Shown here in pieces: positions 22,676 to 34,689 of a stretch of DNA of 64,000 nucleotides. The stretch's first letter is position 1. The number at the start of each line of letters is the position of its first letter. Under the pieces are notes generated by a model, which had not been told where the DNA came from, ran no database searches, and saw only the letters and a program-made list of their open reading frames with translations. Source of the stretch: Liquidambar formosana (lineage: Eukaryota > Streptophyta > Magnoliopsida > Saxifragales > Altingiaceae); NCBI GenBank assembly GCA_039720395.1, contig JBBPBK010000128.1, positions 62,001 through 126,000 of the forward strand. Direction: 5' to 3'. Made by a program: the position numbers and the translations under genes.

Positions 22676-24360
22676 CCATTTTGTCCTTATAATTTGATGG
22701 TAAGTTCCCCGATGATGAGGTCCGTGATGTTTATTGTTAACCTAGTCTCTTTTTTGCGAGCAAAACAAGCAATTAAGTTAGATGCATATATATGTGTGTG
22801 TGTGTATGTATATAAGACCAATTGGGTAGAGTCTTCCCTATACACCTTTCTCACTATTTTCATTCATCCCTTATTCATTTCAACTCATTCCTTCTTAATT
22901 GTATTCATTGTCTTCAATCAAAGCCTTCTTTATATAGGCTCACATTTGCCTAACATTTGAAGTGGTAATAAATTCATCACCCATTTACCAAGTGGTGTAT
23001 CCACCATTTATCTTAAGTGATTCATCCACCATTACCAAGTGGTGTATCCACCATTTATCACAAGTGATTCATCCACCATTTATCTTAAGCGATAAAAATC
23101 TGATGCTGTTTTGCTTCAAAATAACTGTCAACTTCACTTCTTATGACTATCAACTTATGTCAGATTGACTGGTAACTTCATTGTTTCAACAACCTTTTTT
23201 CTTTTAAAGTGAGAAACCCACTCTAAGAAGGGATAGAAGTAAGGAATGGTGGGAGAAATTAGGTAAATGGGAGAGTGTAGGATGGCAAAAATAAAAGAAA
23301 TGGAGAATAGTGAGGGAAATTAAATAAGTGAATAAGCTTGCACTTTGATTCTTCCCTATAAATAGTTCTTCCCTATAAATAGCAAGAGCTTGGGAGAGTT
23401 CAAAGACACCAAAAAATTAGAGGGTCAAGAGGGAATGTTGAGACTTTGAGAGAAAATAAAGAGAGAGAGATTTGGGGAGGAGAGTTCTTATAAGGAAAAT
23501 ACTAAAAAAGAGAGAAGTTGCATTGGAAGAAAATAAAAGAGAGATGACTTGTGAAGAAGGGAAATAGCTTATTTGGCTCAACGGAAGAGGTGGTTCTAGA
23601 TTAACAGTGGACCTGAGGGACGGTTTGAACATCAACCTATTTCTTTTGATACTTGATAGTACAATTGCATAAATTGTTCAAATTGTGATTTTGTTACATA
23701 CAATATTCGTTTGGACTAACCCCTTTTGCGGGTGAGTTGGTTTCGTCGTGGAGAAGATGAATCAGTGATGTGTAATCATGTGTACGCATGACATGTGATG
23801 CGTACGCATATCTAGCATATGTGTACGCATGTTACTTCTTTCCCTGATTCTTATTAGTTTATTGATGTTGTCAGTTTATTGTTATTAGTTTATTATTATT
23901 TCTTAGTTTATTATATTTTAAATTTGGTACCTAACATTTGTGGAGGTGTTATTTAGTAATGTACGTGTACATATAATATGTGTACGCACTTTAGTTTTAA
24001 TCATTATTTATATTTTTTCATCAATTGTTTATATGTTATCCTGTGCTATTAATTTGTCATTTGTATGTGTCTTTAATTGTTGCATGATTCAAAGGCAATT
24101 CAGATTAAATTAAAATATTAAATATGGTTAATGAATACAAAATGAGGGCTGGTTTATTACCGGACATTGTTGGGTACCTAACACATTTCCAACATGTACC
24201 CTAACTTCAAATCTTTCTCTGGTCAACAAAATTGGTCCTGGACCCTTCCAAGTGGAGACTCTTATTCATATGCTAATCCTATGGGGTTAGCACCATCAGA
24301 ATCAAAAGCAGATAAAATACAGGTAAAAGCAAACGCATAGTGAAGATCAGTGCGCTCACA
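22676..24360 (+). mobile_element. Nested solo LTR (1685 bp)
   Basis: It begins TGTAGACATCCC and ends GTGCGCTCACA, with perfect GTTAG duplications at 22671-22675 and 24361-24365. It is related to the giant LTR that contains it, sharing the TGTAGACA start and a downstream ACTGTCAACTTC-like stretch. It has a doubled TATA motif (CCCTATAAATAG at about 23347 and 23367), repeats of CCACCATTTATC at 22985-23095, and GTGTACGCAT repeats at 23770-23840. No coding region. Confidence 0.9.
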
Positions 24361-24444
24361 GTTAGGCTGCCCAATTTTTCCTATACATATCACAAATGCA
24401 CAAAATTTTCTAAAATATTTTGATTTGCCATTAGGCTGTCGACT

Positions 24445-24765
24445 TTTTGCCACAAAGCATGACACACATACTTACTATGTCAAAAACATGTCATGTACTC
24501 TTACTATGTCAAAAGCATGTCGTATACCTTTTTTAGGCCATAAAATGCATGTCACGCATTTACTAGTTATATCAAAAAGCATGTCACACACGCACTAGCT
24601 ATGTCAAAAAGCATGTCACACACACTAGCCATGTCACAAAGCATGTCACACACATACTAGCTATGTCACAAAGTATGTCATATACACTAGCTATGTCACA
24701 ATAGCATGTCACACACACACTAATTTGCCACAAAAGCATGCCACACACACACTGATTTTTTTGGG
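24445..24765. repeat. CATGTCACACAC-type minisatellite
   Basis: About nine irregular copies of a unit of about 32-36 bp built from AGCATGTCACACAC and CTAGCTATGTCA. It lies in the giant LTR downstream of the nested solo LTR. Confidence 0.75.
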
Positions 24766-25039
24766 AATATTTTCATACGCGGAAAGACTACCAAATTTTT
24801 GCCATGAGAATATATGTTGCTTACATGCCCAGAATTTTTCAAATAACTTTTGAGACGCTGGAAGGCTACCAAAATTTCTGTAGGATTTTTACCAGATGAA
24901 TAGTCCAAATTAGTCATTTTTATTCATCTTCATCACATTTCAATGTGAAATTCATCAAAAATGGTTCCATTTACCAACAAAAAAAAATGCACTGTTTATT
25001 TTTCATATGCTGAAAGGCTGTCCAATTTTTTGTAAATAT

Positions 25040-25180
25040 TTGCATTCCAAATTAATTCAATTCATTCCAAATTTAAGTCAACTTTCAATTCAATCAAATT
25101 CAATTCAATTCAATTCAAACCATTTCAATTCATTCAATTCAATTCAAATCAATTTTCATTCAATTCAATCCAATTTTTTC
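25040..25180. repeat. ATTCA-rich simple repeat
   Basis: Irregular ATTCA/TTCAA simple sequence, still within the giant LTR. No gene. Confidence 0.8.
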
Positions 25181-26824
25181 AAGAAGGACTAAAATGCCCT
25201 CTGAGTCTCAAATGACTCCAAAAAGGTTAGTTTGAGCCCCAATTTTTTAAGAATGGCCAAAATACCCCTTAGAGTTTCAAATAACAAAAAGGGACCAAAT
25301 TTCATTCAAATTCTTCAAAGCATTCAAGATTGATTTTCAATACTTCAAAATGCTTCCAAATCAATTCAATTCTTTAAGGTGCCATCCAAGTCTCACCAAT
25401 TTTATATCATTTCATATATACCATGATTGCCATGCATCTCTTGAAATAAAAGTATGCCATTTTTAATTGCATCTTTTGAAATTCAAAGCACATATCATAT
25501 TTTATGACACACACTTACGTTTAACATTGGGTTATCACACCCTTTTAAATGCATCTTTCAAAGCAAAAGCAAATGCTATCTTTCAATGCATCTTTCAAAA
25601 GTAAAAGCAAATACTATCTTTTAATAAATTCTTTCAAATCAAGTTAGGGCCACATTTTTGCACAACCCAATGTCAATATCATATGCATGCTTCATTTTGG
25701 GAATTTGTTTAAAGTTTTATACTATTAAGAATGCAATTTAGAACGTGGCAACTATGGTTTCAATCCATGGGTGTGAAGGGGTGCTAATACCTTCCCCTTC
25801 CTTAACCGAGCCTTCATATTCATAATCTTTAGGTAACACAGACCTTAGGAGTCATTGAAATCCAAGTCGGATTTAATTGCTGATTTTTGGATACCCAAAA
25901 ACGATCAGTTACGTCTTTAAACATAACTGATGGCGACTTTGAATTCTGATTTTCTGTTAATGTTTTCTTTTTTAGGGAAACATTCACTTTAAAGCAAAGT
26001 AATCTTAAAGCGTAGACCATACCAATTCCAAATCACCAACTGTAGATAAATAGACCCTTCAATCAATCCTCACTCCACACGCTTAGTAAGGAAGTCCAAA
26101 AAGCAAAAGCAGATTAGATGATTAGAAAAAAAATAGAGAGAGACACCAGATGTTATGCGGTGACCAATGTCCCGCTTAGGGTCGCGACTTCCAGAGCCTC
26201 CTTTCCTTTTTTAGAAGGGGGTAGCAACACGATGCTCCTATCAAGAGGAGACTTAAACAGAGCATTCGTACCAAAGATCAATATTATCCCCTACTGACCG
26301 AGGCATAGTATTAGAACCAAAAGGAACCAAAAGCTAATAACTTAACCCCTGTTGACCAGGGCTAGACATCAGACAACCAAAAACCAGAGTTCTAAATACA
26401 TTCAAAATTTAATTATCAAATCAAATACATTGACTAAACATATTTCGTAAATTAGTCATTCAAATCAGAGAATCATTCAAAACAAAGTATTAAATAAACA
26501 TATTTTACTTGGCTCTTGGAGTAACAACCTCAGATTGATACAAAAATTGATTGCATAATACAATTAAAATGATTTATTTCAAAAAAAGAAAGTGGCATGT
26601 CATACTCCACTTACCTCAAATTAGTCCTTCGACAACCTGAATGAAAATAGCTTCTAGCCCTTCAAATATTCAATATGAACCTAATATTTGTCGTGTACCT
26701 GAATAAAAATTAGTCCTTCTAGTTTTCTTTTCCTATCCAAATTTTATCACAAAAATCAACTTTAATCCACAGCGCTGAAATTTAATTAATTATAAATCTC
26801 AAAAAATGCGGGTATTACAATGAT

Positions 26825-27000
26825 CTCTAGTATTATGGTAGAACCAAACACAAAGATATGGTTACACAAAGGAAAGTGATCTTGAGGCATGTCTATATTG
26901 CCCACATGGTGGCTAATTTTATAATTAAGCCAATTACCAGACATGTTTTTCCTTTTCATGTGAAGAGAATGAGACTTTGTAAGATTTGATATGCTCATAC
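26825..27000 (+). pseudogene. Copia RNase H remnant, last segment
   Basis: After the ATGAT duplication the copia frame resumes with YYGRTKHKDM, then ILRHVYIAHMVANFIIKPITRHVFPFHV, which corresponds to the conserved C-terminal end of copia pol. Frameshifts are present. Confidence 0.75.
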
Positions 27001-28084
27001 ATTTAATTTGTGATTGATATTATTATTTGGTATTGATATTCATTCCTTTTGTATTTAATGGAATGTTGATATCATTTGTGTACACATTTTTGTAATATGT
27101 CACCAGGCTTAGATCGACCCACTCACACGGGCGATCACCCTGGCGCTTAGACAGTAAGCAGGATGAGACAATAATCTTAGCATTAAGAAAGTGAGCAATA
27201 TAGATATTTTTTCAGCACTTATAGAGCGAACAAAATATTATTTTTGGAAATGTCGACTTAGTTAAGCTAAGATGAGACTTATTAAAGTCACATAAAGTGA
27301 TTCCACAATTTCATGAAACTTGAATAGAGTTAAATGTGAGATCTTAGACGAGCGCTTAATAAGTGACTGAGTTAAGAAGCTCAAGTTAGACGCTTGTATA
27401 GCGACTAGACTAAGATTCGTATGATGTTTTGAGTGTAACAGGCCCAAATCTAGTGGGAGCTCCGCTGTAGCATACATATCATACTGCATGTGCTATAGAC
27501 GACCATTTAAAGGAATAACTGGATAAATCCTTGCTCCAGCATTATGTGAGCCCTAATAGATCAAATCGTGATCTATACTATGCCCTTTAAACTTGGGACT
27601 ATGCTATGAAATAAGGACTCGATGTCGCTACTTTAGCATGAAATCCAAGGGCCACGAATGATACGGTCTAGTGGACCATGTCTAAGAAAGCGGTCAAGTC
27701 TAAATCGATTGGTATGAGTAGCTAGGGAAGATTATTTGATATTATACCTTTGTCATATAGCTCATAGTCTAGACGGTTATATCAAATGTGTTTTGATATA
27801 ATCATGAGTACGAATACATTATTTGAGGTTAAGCATGACTTTTTGGATTATAACCATGAGATGTTAAAATATGCTTGATATGGTGTGATAGAATAGTCTG
27901 GGGCATAGACGAGATTTTTTTAGTGATGTGTTATGTTAATTAGATGGTAACTTAATGTAGCACTCCTACCTTACACTTTCTCATCAGGTTGCACGCTCCA
28001 TTTTCTGTATGAGAAGGGGATTGGAAACAAGATAGAGAAGAAACCGTTTAGTGGACATGCTGCCCAAAGTGGACAAGTGGGAGA
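27000..28084 (+). other. Copia 3' untranslated region
   Basis: About 1.1 kb between the end of pol and the 3' LTR, without a credible ORF. It ends in the purine-rich GACAAGTGGGAGA before the LTR. Confidence 0.6.
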
Positions 28085-28473
28085 TGTTGGTATTTGGATC
28101 GGGTTTTGACCCGACCCACAACCCATGGAGCGTCCACATGGATAAATTGGTATTAAAGGGTTGTGTTTGTTGGAAATAGACATTAGACATACCTATATAT
28201 ATGTGTGTGTATGTGTGTGTGTGTTGGAAACATACGTTATGTGAATAATTCCTAATCCTTTTCTTCTCTCTGTTTTTCATCTCTCTAGCAACCATCACCA
28301 TAGCCTTAGAACTTAAAGTGTAAATATTATTGGAGAGATGGTAGCCTTCTCCATTGACAAGTGGGTACGTCTTCAAAGTTCGTGATTGCGTGGGACTTGT
28401 AATCAAAGTATAAAGATTCGATTCATTTCCACTAAGGTATTTCGTATACCCATATTCTTATAGTATTATAACA
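28085..28473 (+). repeat. Copia 3' LTR
   Basis: 389 bp, TGTTGGTATTTGGATCGGG to TATTATAACA, followed by AAACG (28474-28478), the same duplication as before the 5' LTR. Confidence 0.9.
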
Positions 28474-28478
28474 AAACG

Positions 28479-29110
28479 AAAATGAGGGAGATAGGGGATA
28501 AAAGGAAGAGTTATACAAATAAAGAGAGAGAATCAGAAGAAGAAAAGGAGAAATTTAGATAGAAGATTCTATAGAAACATAGAAGGAGAAATGTAGATAA
28601 TTTGCTGCAGGAGCAAAATGTAACTGATTGATGGTTGAACCTTTTTTCTGAATGCCTTGGCATCCTTTTATAGATTTCTGATCATAACCTTGCATCCTCC
28701 AATGATATCCTGCCAAGTGGTGCATTTTTCACACTTTTCTAGAAGCAAATTGACTGCCTTGAAGTTAAGTCAGTAGCAGTTGAATCTGTCTACTATAGAT
28801 CCTCGAACCAATGGGATGACACTGCATTAGCATTGTGAGCTGTGTTTCCTCTCTTCTTTCACGATTTGAATTTGTCCTTGAATTTCTAAGACATATATGA
28901 ACTAATTTTGAATTCATACAAGTCCAAAATCTGCTGGATCTGCAAAGAGCACTTGCTGAAGGAGATAAACTTTGTTTTCCCTATGTTTAAATGTTGAAAT
29001 GAGACACTTGTCCCACTTTTATTGGTCAATATTATTCTTATAAATAATTTGAACCAATTTGGACACATGGCTGGGTATTATTGGCTCTCTTTTAGCAATT
29101 TGAAATTGTT
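28479..29110. other. Unannotated intergenic stretch
   Basis: AT-rich with a purine-rich start. It is the right-hand continuation of the sequence into which the copia element inserted. I see no gene, and no complete transposon ends. Confidence 0.4.
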
Positions 29111-29115
29111 TGTAT

Positions 29116-29290
29116 TTTTATTTTTTATTTTTTAAAGGAAAATATATTAAGAGTGGAAAGTAAGAACAATAGGTGCCACCCTACCCTCATCCTCCAATTC
29201 CACATTGAGAACGGAAATTGGGTGTTGAGCATAGGGGATAAAGCCAAAATGATTACGGTTAGCAGCCCAAAGGGCAAGCAAATGAGCAGC
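29116..29290 (-). pseudogene. LINE 3'-end fragment (RNase H-like tail)
   Basis: On the minus strand the frame reads AAHLLALWAANRN, then PISVLNVELEDEG and a stop, followed by an A-rich tail (AAAAAATAAAAAATAAAAA). This resembles the last part of the RNase H domain that ends many plant L1 elements. It is short and 5'-truncated, and the call rests on motif memory alone. Confidence 0.4.
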
Positions 29291-29683
29291 TTTTTATGCT
29301 GGATAATAATGTCATGAGAAATAAAATGGCTCCCTTCCCTCTTAAATCCTTTACAAGACGTGTTTATCCTTAAATGCGCCTTAGACCCTTTATGAACACA
29401 CGTCTTGAAGTTATTGGTCCTCCATTAATTTGAAATTTAAGAGATTAAGCATAACTGCTATACAGGGGATTTGACACATGTTCATGATTATTTTGTTACA
29501 CATGGCCGCCACCTATTGGTTCATTTACTCTCCATCCTTATTGGACCTTGAGGAACACGTGTCATGCAGCCACAATCCAGCTCTGCTCTTTTTCTTGTAA
29601 CAATCAATATTTGTGGGTTTATCTAAGAATAAGACTCAGATGGCTTCATGCCATTGACTTGTCTTGCAAAACTTTTAATTATA

Positions 29684-30701
29684 CTAGATGTAGGTACACG
29701 CGTCGCACGTGGTTATTTTTTAAAAATATGAAATATAAATGAAAAAATAATTTTTAAAGAATTAAATATTAATATTGATTTTGTTAGATTTTTACTTCTA
29801 ATGAAACTTTATTACAATAGAAGTTGTCATCTATTTAATTACAATAAGATTAAAAAAGTGCAGAAGGGTGGTTGTGTATTTAAAATTTAAAATAAGGGTA
29901 TATTAGTCAATTAAAAGTGTACGGGAAAAGTCCGGATAGTCGGCGGAGCGCTTTGAAAAAGAGGTCCAGAGATTCGGAACGCCACGCGACTACGGCCCGA
30001 TCGAGTTGTAGGGGCTGAGATAACTCCTGGACGTGCGGAAATGTTGGGCTTCTCCGATGAACAGTAGTGCTAGGTGTTGCGATATACAGTGACCTGAAAA
30101 CAAAGAAGATCGTTAGGGGAGACCGGGGGTTTCCCGGTCTAAAACCCTCCAACGCTCAAGTCAGTCTTTGAGAGCAAAAGAAAAGGAGAATCTCTAGGGT
30201 TTTGTGCCAAGGGAACCTACCTTCTTTGGCATGAATAGTGTTCCTTTTATAGGCAAGTGCTAGGTTCCAGATTAGGCCAATACCCTAACCTGACCGTGGT
30301 CAATTTAGGGTTCCGAACTAACCATGGTTAAATAGGGGCTTCAGACCAGATCGCGGATCTTTCGGAGTTACAGGCCTGATTGTTGACAGTTGTACCCCCT
30401 GAATCGGTTCCCAGGAACGTGCTCTGCTCCCGGCCTGATTTCCCCTGTCAGATTTGGGAAGTAAGACAAATTCGGCGCACGTGAGGGACATGTGCTCGTG
30501 TGGCCCAAAGGAGTTCATTTGCCCCGAGGGCGTGCTTGCCCGAGGGTTCAAATGCCCCGAGGGCGGTTCTAAGTAACCGAGGGCAAAGGATAACCCGAAT
30601 GCATTACCGAGAAGATACACGTGTCGTGGTCTCATTTGCTTTTCATAAATATCCCACACAAAAAGTTTTTCTCATATTCAACTTTTTATAGGTAGTATAG
30701 A
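29684..30701 (-). mobile_element. Non-autonomous Helitron, minus strand, carrying an insertion
   Basis: On the minus strand it starts A|TCTATACTACCTATAAAAAG (TC at 30701-30700) and ends with a GC-rich stem-loop (CACGTGCGACGCGTG) then CTAG|T (29687-29684). These are Helitron hallmarks: 5' TC, 3' hairpin and CTRR, insertion between A and T. No Rep or helicase is present. Without the 730-bp insert at 29931-30660 it would be about 280 bp. Confidence 0.65.
29931..30660 (-). mobile_element. GC-rich LTR-like insertion within the Helitron
   Basis: AAAAG flanks it on both sides (29926-29930, 30661-30665). It is much richer in GC than its surroundings. On the minus strand it begins TGTGTGGGATATTT, has a TATA box (CCTATAAAAGGAAC, complement of about 30240-30254), and carries repeats of GCCCTCGGGGC type in the promoter half. 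Its other end reads CCGGA rather than CA, so a solo LTR with an altered end is likely but not proven. The AAAAG duplication is low complexity. Confidence 0.5.
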
Positions 30702-33501
30702 TTAAAAGAACACATGGCTGGCTACTCATTAACCTGTTATTTTTTGTGGTGAACAGTTTTAATTTGAATAAAAGGACCCTCAAATTTTGAATCTAACCAA
30801 ATCATAATTTTCAAAAAGATATGCTATGCTCCTAAACTGAATTTTTTTCCCCCCATCTATGGATTATACATTTAAGCCATGAATTTCTAAATTATCCATT
30901 TTACATTATTTTGCAATATATCCCTTATGAATTGTAAGCAATTATTAATATTTGAAGTGTAGGTGTAATCTTATTGAAATCATATGCATCAACTGTGTGA
31001 TCTGTTATAACTTAATTTATATGGATTGCATTGTTCTAACGATCAATTATTGAATTATAAATTGAAATGATTTTAAGATAATTGATTTTAAATTGTTGTT
31101 AAATCATGATTATGGCACATAATTTGAGTTGGAAATTAACTGTGACATTATGGATAATGATGAAGTGAGACAACTAAGATTAAGAATATCTTTCGGCTAA
31201 TGCAATAATAGACATTATAAATCCTTTCTTTTCAAATACCGAAATTGGTGACTAGAAAAGAATTATTTTCCATGCCCCCAAATCCCCCCGTTCTAGACAC
31301 CATGTATTGTCCACACTTACCATGTGAAGCTAACAACTTCACGTGAGGGTGATAGTCCATTGATTCATACGAGGGTGACAGTCTGTTACTTAATAAGAAA
31401 AGAAATAAAGACGTTAAACGATGTAAGATTCTGTGTTGTTGAACAAAGGGTAAAATTATGAATTTACAAAAGGATTAAATAGATTACATAGAATAATTTA
31501 TTATTATTATTATTTATTTTTTTTTTATATAAGAGAAAATATTGACACCAACGTAGTCGGATTAGATCTACCAATAACCTATACTTAAAAAATACTTAAA
31601 ATTTTTCTCAGAAAATTTTATCTTGCGAGTGCATGAATAAGTCTACACACTCAAAAGATGTCCTGCAGGATGCTTTTGGAGAAATGCATTTATAAGTTCA
31701 CCATATTCTAGTTAGGAAGACCGTGCAAACGGGGCATTGCAGTGAAAGCCTATTGATATATTGGTTAAAATAAGATAAAATATTTAAAAATGACCTGGGG
31801 CAATTAAGTTTGACTAACGACAACTAAATTGAGACAAGCGTGCAATAAAAACTCATACATACAGCAATAACGACAAACATACTAAAAAAATGTAGAGGTT
31901 TGTTGGATTGATATTGTCATGCATTGACCTAGGTCGGTCACTTGTCAAGTCACGTGGTGTTTATTAATAAATGAGATCGCCGCATTTGAGTGCTGCCAAA
32001 AGAGTACGTAGTACTTTAACCAAGGCTTCGTGACTTAATGGTTAGTGTTCTGTATTTATTTATTTATTATTTTTTATAACAGTGTTCTATTTTGGAGAGA
32101 AATTTGATGATACCCATGTTTATTGGGCGGAGAAAGATTAGGGGAAGAGGGATGGACTACCCTTGTTGTTTAGTGTAAGGATTCATTGAGCTCTGTTTCA
32201 AAAATAATACCTACTAATAATAAAAATAAATGAGTTCTCAGTGGTGAACATATGAGTTGCTTCTTGTGAATAATCATGTTTATCAAGAGGATAACCGAGC
32301 TTAAATGACGCCTGCTAGATTGATCAAGTGCATTGTTTCATATGATTATGCATTTATGCCCCGTGGCATTAATAACATGCCTTTTGCTACATAATTAAGG
32401 GAGACAAAGAGAGGCTACAAAATTAAGGGAAAATGCTAGGTACTTGCATTCGAGATTTTCGAATAGATAAAAAGGAAATCCCGAATTTGGGATACCACCT
32501 ACACCCTTAAAAGGAGATAAAAAGAGGGATCATAGGCTTTTTTGAGGACACACATTTTATAAGGGTAACTGATGGCATGATAGACTGTCAATTCATAACC
32601 ACGAAAAATAATAAACCATGGATTTCTTTTAAGAGAATTAAAACTCGTGTGACAATGATTTGACTGTCATGCTAGCATTACCTTTTTTATAAGTTTCTAT
32701 GAATTCTTCCTATGTTTGCACAATAGGGCACAAATCACAATGATTGCGTCAATTAGTTAGATGAAGAATTATTTAGGGACCTACCTAGCATGACATTTGT
32801 AGTGAAAATAATCTAATAAACAGAAGTACTAATGGGCTGTTTACCAAACCTGAAAACCTGGCCAGTTGAGGATAAGTTTGATCAATTTTGATTTCATACT
32901 GTTTGGTAAGTATTTTCTTCCTACTCAACAGTTCAGCTTTGTTATGAAAATAAAATATAAATACTGTTTTTTTCAAATCAATTATGACTTAATTTATTTA
33001 AAAACCAAATAACAGTTATAGAATAGATATAATTTGATCTAATTTTTGAAATTCCCAAACAACCCTTAAAGTTATAAGACTGGTAGCTGGTCACATGCGT
33101 AATGCGTTCAGCTGCCGCGTGAAATTTCGTAGAAGGAAATCAAGGGGTCAAGTCCACGAAGCGTAAAATATGAAATTATAAATTATGCGTGCCAATTGGA
33201 CCATTGTTAAAGGAAACTCTCATATCATTGTCTTGAGCTCCGTGAGTTTCACATATGGTGCATGCTGAAAGAAAAAAAAAAACCCAAGTAAATGCACGTG
33301 ATGGACAGCATGCCCTATGCAGGTGCCTATATCAAATTTCGCGCTCCAACTCTCTAAAATACTCCCTAGTACATTTTCATATGACTGCCCGTATCTCAAA
33401 GTTTTAATTATGTCTTCACATTTGTTCTCTTTTCCGGGAACTGTTACCTACCTTTTGAGTACATCGCCAAGCATATATATAATATATATAATAATATATA
33501 A
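30702..33501. other. AT-rich intergenic DNA
   Basis: No ORF, RNA gene or complete transposon that I can support. Short homopolymer and ATT runs (about 31500) only. Confidence 0.5.
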
Positions 33502-33510
33502 TATAAAAAT

Positions 33511-33899
33511 GGATAGAGATCCGTTTTCAAATTGTATAAAACTTGTTACTCTTACATTCCTTAATATCTTTTTGTAAAAATAATATTTCGCCAATGCAAC
33601 TTTAGATTAAGTTCTCTATTCATGCACATTATGTGTGTTGAATTTCAAACAAATCATATATCGGGAAGTATTTGATCTGTAAACTCACATTTTTTTCCTA
33701 TAAATAAAACTATAATTTGGGGTACTTTATGAATGACATAACTCCTAATATCCGATTTACTTGAAATTTCACATGTATAACGTGCATGAATAGAGAAACT
33801 AATCTAACGATTGGATTAACAAAATATTATTCCTGTAAAAAGATATTAAGAGGTGTAAGAGTAAAAGTTTTACCCCCGAGTGTAAACGGATCTCTCTCC
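33511..33899. mobile_element. Mutator-type MITE (389 bp)
   Basis: Long terminal inverted repeats of about 75 bp: the left end GGATAGAGATCCGTTT pairs with the right end, whose complement is GGAGAGAGATCCGTTT, and both continue with ACTCTTACA and TTAATATCTTTTT. A perfect 9-bp duplication TATAAAAAT flanks it (33502-33510, 33900-33908), the size expected for Mutator-like elements. No transposase. Confidence 0.85.
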
Positions 33900-33913
33900 T
33901 ATAAAAATATATA

Positions 33914-34187
33914 CTCTATCCATCCCATAAAAATAGATCAAGTATGACAAAATACGCAAATTAAGAAAACCATCATTGCATTGACTTCTTATTTATTAAA
34001 CTCCATCTTTCCAAAAGCACCCTCTTCTACTTGGTATTGGGTTTTATGTAGAAAGTAATTTATATATTGAAATAATAAAAGGTAATATAGGAAAGCTCAA
34101 AAATTTTATCATTTGACTTTTCAAAATAGGCAAATATTTTGGAACAGATATAGCAAAAAATGACTTATATTTGTGGGACAGAAAGAG
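33914..34187. mobile_element. Stowaway-type (Tc1/mariner) MITE
   Basis: Left end CTCTATCCATCCCATAAAAA and right end, complement CTCTTTCTGTCCCACAAATA, are inverted repeats with the Stowaway pattern. The target duplication is TA at 33912-33913 and 34188-34189. It lies 14 bp from the Mutator-type MITE. Confidence 0.8.
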
Positions 34188-34689
34188 TAATATTTATAAT
34201 ATAATATATATAATCAATCTAATTTAATCTAATCTCATAATACTCTATGAACTAATTGGTGTATTTCATATACAAAACTCGAAAACTAACTTAAGCAACT
34301 ATATTAACCACTAATTTGCTAACCCAAGTGCGAAAAAAAAAAAAGAAATACTTGAGGATTCAAACTTTTAAATTTTAATTTATTAGTGTGCTGAATTAAT
34401 ATTCTCTTTTCACTCTTCCATTCATAAAATAAATAAATTTTTTTTTTAAATTATAATGTTTTGACTACGAATCACGTGATTGCAATGAAACAAATTAAGA
34501 CATAGTGCTTTTGACCATCAAGAGATTATTCGCTTACCTTATTTATTTATTTCGATCTTCTTCTCTTATTTAATCAAAAGTAAGGTGGTTGAGTCTTGAT
34601 TTTCTTAACTTATTTTCTTATTTGATTTTCATACCTTATTATAAGAGATTGCTCTAAGTAAGTGGAGGAAAAACTTGAAATGTACTAAG

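Larger units (their letters stand above)
20012..26229 (+). mobile_element. Giant solo LTR (~4.5 kb) of a Tat/Ogre-like gypsy element
   Basis: It starts TGTAGACAACCC and ends GTAGCAACA; the flanks are CGGTG (20007-20011) and CGATG (26230-26234), one mismatch. The other LTR of the host element (18070-18100) shows the empty site AAACGGTGTTCCTATC, which confirms both borders. Excluding the LTR nested at 22676-24360, it is about 4.5 kb. Internal phrases such as GGGGTGCTAATACCTTCC (about 25773) are typical of long Tat-lineage LTRs. A TATA box CTATAAATAC lies at 21295-21304. I see no coding sequence; the 117-codon ORF at 21252 is low complexity. Confidence 0.78.
17529..26819 (-). mobile_element. Minus-strand gypsy-type element with minimal internal region
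   Basis: Perfect ATGAT duplications flank it (17524-17528, 26820-26824). Read on the minus strand, LTRs begin TGTAATACCC and end GGGGCGTGACA. The left LTR is 17529-18927. The right LTR is 19443-20011 plus 26235-26819, split by another insertion and missing about 250 bp relative to the left one. The internal region is only 515 bp (18928-19442). It has a Met-tRNA primer site (TGGTATCAGAGC, complement of 19428-19439) and a polypurine tract (complement of 18928-18944, ATGAGGGGAGAA). Phrases next to the polypurine tract match the end of Tekay/Del-type pol. It is a deletion derivative that could only move with help. Confidence 0.88.
9703..28473 (+). mobile_element. Decayed Ty1/copia element, host of the nested insertions
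   Basis: The 5' LTR is 9703-10079 and the 3' LTR 28085-28473; both begin TGTTGGTATTTGGATCG and end AGTATTATAACA. Target duplications AAACG flank it perfectly at 9698-9702 and 28474-28478. A primer site for initiator Met-tRNA (TTGGTATTAGAGC) follows the 5' LTR, and a purine-rich AAGTGGGAGA precedes the 3' LTR. Between them, in the right order, are a zinc knuckle, GAG-pre-integrase, integrase, RT and RNase H remnants, all full of stops. Three stretches of younger LTR DNA interrupt it. The true length without the insertions is about 6.8 kb. Confidence 0.9.

Noticed and set aside
28886..29068. Short minus-strand ORF
   Set aside because: No domain, AT-rich and near random expectation for its length.
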